A program made the position numbers and the translations under genes. A model generated the notes under the pieces. That model was not told where the DNA came from. It worked only from the letters and a program-made list of their open reading frames with translations, and made no database searches. Source: Pseudomonadota bacterium (lineage in GTDB: Bacteria > Pseudomonadota > Gammaproteobacteria > Burkholderiales > Sulfuricellaceae). Taken from it: DNA of 6,353 nt. Below, in pieces: positions 1 to 5,652 of this stretch; within the stretch, counting starts at the first letter, position 1, and every line of letters begins with the position of its first letter. The stretch lies in the NCBI GenBank assembly GCA_021783895.1, contig JAJXTJ010000076.1:1-6353 (forward strand), in the 5' to 3' direction.

Positions 1-1031
1 TAGTGCGCCGCCGGCACCACGGGAATGGGCTGGCGCGTGATGTCGATGCCGAGTTCCAGGCAGCGTTCGTGGATGTTGGGGAAATGCTCCTTGAGGAAAG
101 CGGCAGGCTTGTGCGAAATGTCGAGATAAACGCAATCCAGACCGCGTTTTTTCATCTCGAAATCGATTGCGCGCGCCACCACGTCGCGTGGCGCCAGTTC
201 GGCGCGGGGGTCGTGCTCCGGCATGAAGCGGGTGCCGTCGCGCAGCACCAGAATACCGCCTTCGCCACGCACCGCTTCGGTGATCAGGAAAGATTTGGCG
301 TGGGGGTGGTATAAACAGGTGGGATGGAACTGGACAAATTCCATGTTCGACACCCTGCATCCGGCCCGCCAGCCCATCGCGACGCCGTCGCCGGTGGCAA
401 CGTCGGGGTTGGTGGTGTAAAGATAGACCTTGCCGGCGCCGCCGGTGGCCAGCACGATATGCCGGGCGGCAAAGGTTCTGACCTTGCCGCAGCTCTTGTC
501 GAGAACATACACGCCGCGACAGGCGTTATCCTCAAGCCCGATCTTGCCGCCGGTGATCAGGTCGATGGCGATGTGGTTTTCCAGCAGGGTGACGTTGGCA
601 TGGCTACGGACCTTTTCCGCCAGGGTGATCTGTACCGCATGGCCGGTGGCGTCGGCGGCATGGATGATGCGGCGGTGACTGTGGCCGCCTTCCCGTGTCA
701 GGTGGTAGCCGGTGGTATTGTCCGCATCCCTGGTAAAGGGCACGCCTTGCTCGATCAGCCATTCGATCGCGGCCCGGCTGTTTTCCACTACGAAGCGGGT
801 GGCTAGTTCGTCGCATAGACCCGCGCCGGCGATCAGGGTATCGCTGATGTGCTCCTCGATCGAGTCATCGTCCGCCAGCACGGCGGCGATGCCGCCCTGC
901 GCCCAGACGCTGGCGCCATCCAGCAATCCGCGCTTGGTGACGATCGCCACTCGCTGGCTCTCGGCGAGGTTCAGCGCCAGCGTCATGCCGGCCAGCCCGC
1001 TGCCGATGATGATCACGTCAAAATGCGACAT
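1..1031 (-). CDS. nadB: L-aspartate oxidase NadB, N-terminal 343 codons (3' end outside window)
   Basis: NadB is the cytoplasmic flavoenzyme that oxidises L-aspartate to iminoaspartate, the first step of de novo NAD synthesis; quinolinate synthase NadA uses the product. Translating the minus strand from the ATG at 1031 gives an open frame to the window edge. It starts MSHFDVIIIGSGLAGM, with the FAD-binding GSGLAG at residues 10-15. Further family signatures are WAQGGIAA (43-50), LTREGGHSHRR (111-121), MEFVQFHPT (230-238), ITEAVRGEGG (250-259), APRDVVARAID (280-290) and VVPAAH at the edge. E114, H236, R282 and H343 align with the E. coli active-site residues E121, H244, R290 and H351, a constant offset of 7-8. 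About 190 of the usual roughly 535 residues are missing beyond the window. An AAAGGA Shine-Dalgarno lies 9 nt before the ATG. nadB divergent from rpoE is also the arrangement in E. coli. No frame disruption is seen. Confidence 0.97.
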   Translation of the reverse strand, partial: MSHFDVIIIGSGLAGMTLALNLAESQRVAIVTKRGLLDGASVWAQGGIAAVLADDDSIEEHISDTLIAGAGLCDELATRFVVENSRAAIEWLIEQGVPFTRDADNTTGYHLTREGGHSHRRIIHAADATGHAVQITLAEKVRSHANVTLLENHIAIDLITGGKIGLEDNACRGVYVLDKSCGKVRTFAARHIVLATGGAGKVYLYTTNPDVATGDGVAMGWRAGCRVSNMEFVQFHPTCLYHPHAKSFLITEAVRGEGGILVLRDGTRFMPEHDPRAELAPRDVVARAIDFEMKKRGLDCVYLDISHKPAAFLKEHFPNIHERCLELGIDITRQPIPVVPAAH

Positions 1032-1068
1032 GTGTATTGTTCCTTTGACCCTGAAATATCTGGTGGAA

Positions 1069-1097
1069 ATGATAGCACGCAACGTGGGCGCGGTGCA
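1069..1097 (-). promoter_or_regulatory. Candidate sigma-70 promoter for nadB
   Basis: On the minus strand a TATCAT (plus-strand 1069-1074) matches the -10 consensus at 5 of 6 positions. Seventeen bases upstream is TGCACC (1092-1097), a weak -35 matching 3 of 6. Transcription would start near 1062, leaving a leader of about 30 nt before the nadB ATG, with the AAAGGA ribosome site inside it. Position and -10 quality support it; the poor -35 is the weakness. No nad-regulator operator was recognised. Confidence 0.4.
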
Positions 1098-1143
1098 GGA
1101 CGCAGTTTTGCGGAACGGTCCGGTCAATAACCCTGCCGGTACG

Positions 1144-1171
1144 TGAACTATTTTTCGACAGGGATGTCTTT
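1144..1171 (+). promoter_or_regulatory. Candidate sigma-E-type (autoregulatory) promoter for rpoE
   Basis: TGAACTA at 1144-1150 resembles the sigma-E -35 GGAACTT (5 of 7, including the GAAC core). A 16-nt spacer follows, then TCTTT at 1167-1171 (GTCTTT with the preceding G), resembling the -10 TCTRA. The spacing is the one typical of this promoter class. Transcription would start near 1178, giving a leader of about 118 nt. Autoregulation of rpoE operons by sigma-E is well established in E. coli and in Pseudomonas algU. The match is partial, so this is inferred from motif plus context. Confidence 0.42.
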
Positions 1172-1185
1172 AGAAAAAGGCCGCA

Positions 1186-1214
1186 TTCCCGGAAGTGGGT
1201 GACGGCGCTATACT
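1186..1214 (+). promoter_or_regulatory. Candidate sigma-70 promoter for the rpoE operon
   Basis: TATACT at 1209-1214 matches the -10 consensus at 5 of 6 positions. With a 17-nt spacer the -35 would be TTCCCG (1186-1191), a weak match. Transcription would start near 1221, about 75 nt before the rpoE ATG. A housekeeping promoter next to a sigma-E one would supply basal operon expression. The same stretch has GGAAGTG (1191-1197) spaced 16 nt before TGAAA, a much weaker alternative sigma-E reading. Confidence 0.38.
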
Positions 1215-1237
1215 GAAACCATTTAGAGTGGCATGGG

Positions 1238-1303
1238 ATGGCCCTGCCAACAATGGGGACAAGTTTAATGGCGCTGAATTTCAGGGAAGGCCCAGATGGG
1301 TGA
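1238..1303 (+). CDS. Possible 21-residue leader peptide overlapping the rpoE start (rseD-like position)
   Basis: An ATG at 1238 opens a 21-codon frame (starts MALPTMG, ends REGPDG) whose TGA (1301-1303) lies 8 nt inside rpoE, sharing the sequence ATGGGTGA with the rpoE start. Internal ATGs at 1253 and 1268 are in the same frame. The Shine-Dalgarno for 1238 is weak (GAGTGG at 1226-1231); GGGGAC before 1268 is a better-spaced alternative. In E. coli a short upstream frame (rseD, about 51 codons) overlaps rpoE and couples its translation; the position here is analogous, though I see no sequence likeness. A frame this short can arise by chance, so whether it is translated is open. Confidence 0.3.
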   Translation: MALPTMGTSLMALNFREGPDG

Positions 1304-1895
1304 TCGTGAGATTGACCAGCAACTGGTCGAGTGTGCGCAACATGGCGACAAGCATGCTTTTGAGCTGCTTGTGGCGAAGTATCAGCGCAAGTTGGGGCGT
1401 CTGTTGTCGCGTTTTATCCGTAACCCTTCCGAGGTCGAAGACGTGGTTCAGGAAGCGTTCATCAAGGCTTACCGTGCACTGCCTTCGTTCCGGGGTGAAA
1501 GTGCTTTTTACACTTGGCTGTATCGGATCGGGATCAATGCCGCCAAGAATTATCTGGTGTCTGAAGGTCGGCGACCGCCAACGATGACGGGGTTCGACAG
1601 CGAAGAGGCTGAAGGTTTTGAAGATGCCGATCAGCTTCGCAATATCAATACGCCTGAAAATGAACTGATGAGCAAACAGGTTGCCGAAATAGTGAACAAG
1701 GCAATGGATAGTTTGCCGGCGGAACTTAAAACCGCGATCACGTTGCGCGAAATCGAGGGCCTGAGTTATGAGGAAATTGCGAACATGATGAGTTGCCCGA
1801 TTGGTACGGTGCGGTCGAGGATTTTTCGTGCTCGCGAAACCATCGCCGAAAAATTGCGACCCATGCTGGGAACTGATAAAGACACGAGGTGGTGA
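1296..1895 (+). CDS. rpoE: ECF RNA polymerase sigma factor RpoE/AlgU (sigma-E)
   Basis: This 199-residue group 4 sigma factor directs core RNA polymerase to envelope-stress promoters. Region 2 spans about residues 22-90 and carries DVVQEAFIKAYRAL (49-62, core binding and -10 recognition) and FYTWLYRIGINAAKNYL (71-87). Region 4 spans about 130-187, with the helix-turn-helix SYEEIANMMSCPIGTVRSRI (157-176) that reads the GAAC -35 core. The likeness to E. coli RpoE (191 aa) is strong, including AKNYLVxxGRRPP and the AITLREIEGLSYEEIA stretch. The ATG at 1296 is preceded by AGGGAAGG (1283-1290) with 5-nt spacing. It leads the operon with its own anti-sigma system directly downstream: the TGA at 1893-1895 is 2 nt before the rseA ATG. 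Likely regulation: RseA sequestration, autoregulation from 1144-1171, and perhaps the overlapping leader frame. The extra C-terminal residues (GTDKDTRW) are not a known domain. Confidence 0.98.
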   Translation: MGDREIDQQLVECAQHGDKHAFELLVAKYQRKLGRLLSRFIRNPSEVEDVVQEAFIKAYRALPSFRGESAFYTWLYRIGINAAKNYLVSEGRRPPTMTGFDSEEAEGFEDADQLRNINTPENELMSKQVAEIVNKAMDSLPAELKTAITLREIEGLSYEEIANMMSCPIGTVRSRIFRARETIAEKLRPMLGTDKDTRW

Positions 1896-1897
1896 GC

Positions 1898-2401
1898 ATG
1901 ATGGAGAGTCGAATTTCTGCACTGACAGATGGTGAGCTGGATCATGAAGAGGCGAATGCAATCCTGCTCTCAGTCAGAGAGCGGCCGGAATTGCAGCAGA
2001 AGTGGGATATGTATCACCTGATCGGCGATTCCTTGAGACAAACTTCTCCGTTTTCACCTGATTTCAACGCACGATTTGCCGGGCAGTTGGCAAAAGAGCC
2101 GACGATTCTGGCTCCCCGGCGATTCCTTCCGCAACGGCGGCGCCCCTTGTTGGCATTGTCTGCCGCAGCGTCGGTCGCGGCGGTTTCCCTGGTGGCGTGG
2201 GTGGCGCTGCAATTCAATCACGAGAGTGGCTTGGGTGCGGCAACCAATACTATTGTTGCGGAGGCGAACACGGCGGGCGCACCGTCCGAGATAAACGTCA
2301 ATGCTTACCTGGCGGCGCACCAGGAATATTCATATCCCGTCCGGTTGCCTCCGTATTATCAGCGCGCGTCTCTCGAAGAATCACAGGATGGAGGCCGATG
2401 A
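1898..2401 (+). CDS. rseA: Anti-sigma-E factor RseA/MucA
   Basis: This 167-residue single-span inner-membrane protein sequesters sigma-E. The N-terminal cytoplasmic domain (about 1-65) has the family pattern: ISALTDGELDHEEA (6-19), a charged helix, then W36 and YHLIGDSLR (39-47). A basic stretch (RRFLPQRRR, 74-82) precedes a transmembrane helix at about 84-106. The periplasmic tail (107-167) ends in YLAAHQEYSYP and PYYQRAS, as in MucA-type tails that bind RseB/MucB. Regulated proteolysis by a site-1 protease and RseP is how the family releases sigma-E; neither protease can be assigned here apart from HtrA-type MucD. Start choice: GTGs at 1889 and 1892 overlap rpoE, but GAGGT at 1886-1890 sits 7 nt before ATG 1898 and 10 nt before ATG 1901, so I prefer 1898, with 1901 nearly as good. 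The TGA overlaps the rseB ATG by 4 bp. Confidence 0.95.
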   Translation: MMESRISALTDGELDHEEANAILLSVRERPELQQKWDMYHLIGDSLRQTSPFSPDFNARFAGQLAKEPTILAPRRFLPQRRRPLLALSAAASVAAVSLVAWVALQFNHESGLGAATNTIVAEANTAGAPSEINVNAYLAAHQEYSYPVRLPPYYQRASLEESQDGGR

Positions 2402-3429
2402 GAGCGCCAGTAGTCCGTTCCACCAAAACGGGGACAAATGAAACGCGTGGCGGAAAGAACGGACTGCTCGTCCTCGCAGTAGCCGCATTGGTGGGGTTGC
2501 ATGGCGTGTCTCAGGCGGCGGATGTGGCGCAGCAGACGGATGCGCTGAACTGGCTGAAAAAAGTCGCAGCCGCTGCGCACCAGCTCAATTACAGCGGTAC
2601 CTACATCTATCGCTATGGCGACCATATTGAAACCAGTAAAATCACCCATCTCAAGGATGAAAGCGGCGAGCACGAAAAGATCGAAGCGCTGGATGGTTCT
2701 CCCCAGGAAGTGATCCTCAACAATGAAGAGGTGCTGTGCTTCAAGCCTGACAATAACAGTTCCATTGTGGTGGAGAAAAGGAAGTTCGAGAAAGCCTTCC
2801 CCGCGCTGCTGCCCAGGCAGCTTGGCGGTATCGCCGAGAATTACCGGGTTCAATTCGCCAAGCCCGACCGCACGGCCGGCCATGTTTGCAAGGTGATTGT
2901 CCTCGAGCCCAGGGATCAATACCGTTATCCGTACAAACTCTGGATCGATCAGGCTACGGGCTTGCTGCTGAAAGCCGGTATGCTCAACGAAAGAAATGAG
3001 TCTATCGGCCAGTTTGCCTTCACCCAGGTGGAAATTGGTGGGCCGATTGACAAGGAATCGCTCAAACCGGAAATTGCCGGCAAAAAAGTGCGGGCGTCCA
3101 GCGAGCCGGCAACTGCAATGAAACTGCGGCAAAGCGATTTGAGTTGGGTGGTGAAGCAGCTCCCACCCGGTTTTACCCAGGTGATGGTGATGAAGCGCAT
3201 GATGCCGGGGAAAGGCGTGCCGGTGGAGCATCTGGTGTTTTCGGATGGTCTGGCGATGGTTTCTGTTTTCATCGAGCCTGTCGCAACCGTGATAAAACCC
3301 ATGCAAAGAGTGGTTCGCCAGAGTGCTATCCATGTTTATATGCGCACGGTGGCCGACCACCAGATCACGGTATTAGGCGAGGTTCCCGCCATTACCGTGA
3401 TGCAGATCGCGAATTCCGTCAGCAAATGA
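2398..3429 (+). CDS. rseB: Periplasmic sigma-E regulatory protein RseB/MucB
   Basis: This 343-residue exported protein of the MucB/RseB family binds the periplasmic tail of RseA and shields it from cleavage; in homologues it senses lipid-like ligands or lipopolysaccharide. Residues 1-40 form an N-terminal signal: a rather long polar stretch with K20, a hydrophobic core GLLVLAVAALVGL (22-34) and a cleavage site near SQA|AD (40/41). The lipoprotein-carrier-like N domain follows, with LKKVAAAAHQLNYSGTYIYRYG (53-74) carrying the family SGT-Y motif and RDQYRYPYKLWIDQATGLLLK nearer its end. The smaller C domain (about 225-340) contains DLSWVVKQLPPGF and ends in the ITVLGEVPAITVMQIANSV region. Cysteines 114 and 164 could form a disulfide, which is inference. 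Homologues are about 315-330 aa. The ATG at 2398 overlaps the rseA stop (ATGA), with GGAGG 3 nt upstream; upstream in-frame codons lie inside rseA and were rejected. Confidence 0.95.
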   Translation: MRAPVVRSTKTGTNETRGGKNGLLVLAVAALVGLHGVSQAADVAQQTDALNWLKKVAAAAHQLNYSGTYIYRYGDHIETSKITHLKDESGEHEKIEALDGSPQEVILNNEEVLCFKPDNNSSIVVEKRKFEKAFPALLPRQLGGIAENYRVQFAKPDRTAGHVCKVIVLEPRDQYRYPYKLWIDQATGLLLKAGMLNERNESIGQFAFTQVEIGGPIDKESLKPEIAGKKVRASSEPATAMKLRQSDLSWVVKQLPPGFTQVMVMKRMMPGKGVPVEHLVFSDGLAMVSVFIEPVATVIKPMQRVVRQSAIHVYMRTVADHQITVLGEVPAITVMQIANSVSK

Positions 3430-3439
3430 GGTGCTTGCC

Positions 3440-3916
3440 ATGATAGAAACTGAAGCGATCGTTGTGAAAATAGAGCATGCCGTTGCCTACGTTCAGGCGG
3501 AGCGGAAATCGAGCTGCAGCGGTTGCGGCGAAAGCAACTGCGGCACTTCGGTACTGGCGAATTATTTTGGCCAGAAGGCGCCGCTTTATCGCGCCAGCAA
3601 CGAAGTTGGCGCAAAGGTCGGCGATCGGGTTGTGGTCGGCCTGGATGAGTCCGCATTGTTCAAGGGAACGCTGCTGCTTTACCTGTTCCCCCTGCTGTTA
3701 TTGTTTGTCGGGGCGGTAGCGGGGAGTGCGCTGGCTGTCAGCGCGGAGGTTAAGGATGGGTATTCTGTGGCGGGCGCCTTCATCGGGCTGGTGGCAGGCT
3801 TTCTCGGATTGAAGTTCCTTTCGCCGAAAATGGGGTTGGGCCGACAATTTCAACCGGTCATCCTGAGCCGGGTGGTCGATATGCCGGTACGTGTGGTCAC
3901 TATGAGGGTTGTTTGA
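3440..3916 (+). CDS. rseC: RseC/MucC family inner-membrane protein
   Basis: RseC/MucC is a small inner-membrane protein encoded with sigma-E regulators; its effect on sigma-E is mild, and in E. coli RseC is also linked to keeping SoxR reduced together with the Rsx complex. The 158 residues show the family plan: a short beta-rich start (MIETEAIVVKIE), a cysteine cluster C26-SG-C29-GESN-C34, a VGDRVVVGLDES linker (59-71), and two transmembrane helices at about 74-100 and 108-127. The conserved-looking tail QFQPVILSRV (136-145) follows. The clustered cysteines suggest metal or redox chemistry, but no cofactor can be read from sequence. A GTG at 3431 is in frame, but GAGGT at 3428-3432 is 7 nt before the ATG at 3440, so the ATG is the chosen start. 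It begins 10 nt after the rseB stop. Confidence 0.93.
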   Translation: MIETEAIVVKIEHAVAYVQAERKSSCSGCGESNCGTSVLANYFGQKAPLYRASNEVGAKVGDRVVVGLDESALFKGTLLLYLFPLLLLFVGAVAGSALAVSAEVKDGYSVAGAFIGLVAGFLGLKFLSPKMGLGRQFQPVILSRVVDMPVRVVTMRVV

Positions 3917-3966
3917 AGAAGTGAGTTTTTTATTTCAGTAATTAACTTTGTGGAGGTGGTTAGAAA

Positions 3967-5343
3967 ATGAAGAAGTTGCTGTGCTTTTTTTTCCTGATTG
4001 CTTTTTCAGCGTTTTCCTATGCCAAGGATCTGCCGGATTTCACTGATCTGGTCGAAAAGCAGGGTCCGGCGGTAGTGAATGTCAGCATCACCCAGACCAT
4101 CAGCCAGGAGGAAATATTTCCTCAAATCCCCAATCTTCCAGAGAATGATCCATTCTTTAATTTCTTTCGTCGTTTTAATCCGCCCCACGGCGGTATTCCG
4201 CACGAGTTCGAGTCGAAGGCCATGGGTTCCGGTTTTATCATCAGTGCCGACGGCTACATTCTCACCAACGCGCATGTCGTGGATGGCGCCGATGAAGTGA
4301 CCGTGCGCCTGACTGATAAACGCGAATTCAAGGCCAAGGTGATCGGCACAGACCCCACGACGGACGTGGCGCTGATCAAAATCAATGCGGTCGGGCTGCC
4401 CAAGGTGACGATCGGGAATCCCGCACAACTCAAGGTCGGTGAATGGGTGGCGGCGATCGGCTCGCCTTTCGGCTTCGAGAATAGCGTCACCGCCGGCATC
4501 GTCAGCGCCAAGGGGCGCTCGTTGCCGCAGGAAAACTACGTGCCCTTCATCCAGACCGATGCGGCGATCAATCCGGGTAATTCGGGCGGACCGTTGTTCA
4601 ACCTCAAGGGCGAGGTAGTCGGCATCAACTCCCAAATATACAGCCGCACCGGCGGCTATATGGGAGTGGCTTTCGCTATTCCCATCGACGTGGCGATGGG
4701 CGTTGTCGACCAGTTGCGTATTCACGGCAAGATCAGCCGCGGGTGGCTCGGTGTGATGATTCAGGAAGTCACCAAGGAATTGGCCGAGTCATTCGGGTTG
4801 AAGAAATCGGAGGGGGCCCTGATTGCGGGGGTGGAGAATGGCGGTCCGGCAGCTAAAGGTGGCTTGGAGCCGAGCGATGTGGTGCTGAAATTTGACGGCA
4901 AGCCGGTTGGCAGCGCCAGCGACTTGCCGCTCCTGGTCGGTGCGACTAAGCCTGGAAAGCAGGTGCCGGTTCAGGTATGGCGCAAAGATTCGACCAAGGA
5001 TTTGGTCCTGACCGTGGGAGAAGCGCCGACCGAGAAAGTGGCGCAGCGTCCTGGCAAGATGGAAAGCGCTGCCGGCAGGCTGGGCCTGGGTTTGAACGAT
5101 CTCTCCGAGGCGCAGAAGAAAAAATTGCGGATTCCGCACGGCGTGGTGGTGGCGGAAGCTCAAGCATTGGCTGCACGAGCGGGAATCCGACGCGGTGACG
5201 TGATTACGGCTGTCAACAATAGCGACGTGACAAGCGTCGAGCAGTTCAACCAGATTCTTGCCGGTTACAAGGCAGGGCAGAACATTGCGCTGCTGGTGCG
5301 TCGCGGGGAGCGGGCACTGTTCATTCCATTCAAGATACGATGA
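3967..5343 (+). CDS. mucD: Periplasmic serine endoprotease MucD (HtrA/DegP/DegQ family, two PDZ domains)
   Basis: This 458-residue HtrA-family protease/chaperone degrades or refolds damaged periplasmic proteins and, in algU-mucABCD systems, dampens sigma-E activation. A signal peptide spans residues 1-19 (MKK, hydrophobic core, SYA|KD). The trypsin-like domain has the triad H103 (TNAHVVDG), D133 (TTDVALIKI) and S206 (INPGNSGGPLF). The LA loop is short, with a Phe-rich segment FFNFFRRF (63-70), as in DegQ/MucD. PDZ1 starts at RGWLGV (258-263) and runs to about 350; PDZ2 covers about 368-455 (LGLGLNDL, GIRRGDVITAVNN). The lack of a membrane anchor and the presence of two PDZ domains argue against DegS. 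GGAGG at 3952-3956 is 10 nt before the ATG. The 50-bp gap after rseC is AT-rich and could hold a separate promoter, but I found no convincing boxes. Its stop overlaps the next ATG. Confidence 0.97.
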   Translation: MKKLLCFFFLIAFSAFSYAKDLPDFTDLVEKQGPAVVNVSITQTISQEEIFPQIPNLPENDPFFNFFRRFNPPHGGIPHEFESKAMGSGFIISADGYILTNAHVVDGADEVTVRLTDKREFKAKVIGTDPTTDVALIKINAVGLPKVTIGNPAQLKVGEWVAAIGSPFGFENSVTAGIVSAKGRSLPQENYVPFIQTDAAINPGNSGGPLFNLKGEVVGINSQIYSRTGGYMGVAFAIPIDVAMGVVDQLRIHGKISRGWLGVMIQEVTKELAESFGLKKSEGALIAGVENGGPAAKGGLEPSDVVLKFDGKPVGSASDLPLLVGATKPGKQVPVQVWRKDSTKDLVLTVGEAPTEKVAQRPGKMESAAGRLGLGLNDLSEAQKKKLRIPHGVVVAEAQALAARAGIRRGDVITAVNNSDVTSVEQFNQILAGYKAGQNIALLVRRGERALFIPFKIR

Positions 5344-5591
5344 CCGGTGAATTTTTGTTAACAGTCTATGGACGCGAAGACTGTCACCTGTGCCACGACA
5401 TGATCGCGGCACTTGCGGCGTTACAGCCGGAATACCGGTTCGCGCTGGAAGTTGTGGATGTGGACGAAGACGAAACTCTGGAACGGCAATACGGTCATCT
5501 GGTGCCTGTCCTGGCCGGCAAGGGCGAGGAAATCTGCCATTACCATCTCGATCCGGGCGCGCTTGCTGCTTATTTCGGCAAAATCCGGTAA
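5340..5591 (+). CDS. Small glutaredoxin-like (DUF836 type) CxxC protein
   Basis: This 83-residue thioredoxin-fold protein belongs to the glutaredoxin-like DUF836 group. It has the order expected of the fold: strand LLTVYGRE (6-13), redox motif C15-H-L-C18, a helix, strand [11 protein letters not shown] (34-44), then VPVL (55-58) with the cis-proline P56 facing the CxxC. A third cysteine, C66, sits in [11 protein letters not shown]. There is no signal peptide, so it should be cytoplasmic. Its partner and substrate are unknown; thiol-disulfide exchange is inferred from the motif. The ATG at 5340 overlaps the mucD TGA in ATGA, suggesting translational coupling, and a hairpin follows the stop by 18 nt, so it is probably the last gene of the sigma-E operon. 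Small glutaredoxin-like genes of this type are found near mucD/lepA in other betaproteobacteria, from general knowledge rather than a search. Confidence 0.88.
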   Translation: MTGEFLLTVYGREDCHLCHDMIAALAALQPEYRFALEVVDVDEDETLERQYGHLVPVLAGKGEEICHYHLDPGALAAYFGKIR

Positions 5592-5594
5592 AAT
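5589..5594 (+). promoter_or_regulatory. Weak candidate -10 box for lepA
   Basis: TAAAAT (5589-5594) matches the -10 consensus at 5 of 6 positions and overlaps the glutaredoxin stop codon. No good -35 lies 16-18 nt upstream; TTGCTG (5563-5568) is spaced 20 nt away. If used, transcription would start near 5601 and place the hairpin at 5610-5639 in the lepA leader. It is listed because lepA has no other obvious promoter; support is thin. Confidence 0.18.
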
Positions 5595-5609
5595 CCGTCT
5601 TTCCCAAAA

Positions 5610-5639
5610 AAGAAAGGGCACCGCAAAGTGCCCTTTCTT
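5610..5639 (+). terminator. Rho-independent terminator-like hairpin (possibly bidirectional or attenuator)
   Basis: A perfect 12-bp inverted repeat, AAGAAAGGGCAC (5610-5621) and GTGCCCTTTCTT (5628-5639), encloses the 6-nt loop CGCAAA. Read on the plus strand, the GC-rich core GGGCAC/GTGCCC is followed by TTTCTT, a classic terminator pattern ending the mucD-glutaredoxin transcript. On the minus strand the T-run is longer (TTTCTTTTTT). The tract of A residues before the stem supports two-way function. It ends only 13 nt before the lepA ATG, so lepA transcripts must cross it or start ahead of it. Confidence 0.75.
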
Positions 5640-5652
5640 ACTGACACAAACT

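Noticed and set aside
1721..1748. Perfect sigma-E -35 sequence GGAACTT inside rpoE
   Set aside because: No TCTRA-like -10 at 15-17 nt spacing (TGCGC or similar), and it codes for conserved residues of region 4 (AELKTA); chance match.
1869..1896. GGAACTG near the end of rpoE as an internal sigma-E promoter for rseA
   Set aside because: The position 16 nt downstream reads GTGAG, not a -10; the sequence is accounted for by rpoE coding and the rseA ribosome site.
1966..1982. Inverted repeat GCTCTC / GAGAGC with a 5-nt loop inside rseA
   Set aside because: Only 6-bp arms within coding sequence and no T-run; ordinary chance palindrome.
2359..3360. Long open frame (333 codons) on the minus strand across rseB
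   Set aside because: Antisense shadow of a clearly recognised MucB/RseB gene; the translation resembles no known family and is rich in His/Arg, as frame shadows are.
3515..3541. RseC cluster with three cysteines rather than the four recalled for E. coli RseC
   Set aside because: MucC-type homologues vary in the first cysteine; C-x2-C-x4-C here looks like normal family variation.
5580..5597. Direct repeat AAAATCCG at 5580-5587 and 5590-5597
   Set aside because: Two 8-bp copies only, across the glutaredoxin stop codon; too short and too few for an operator or iteron claim.
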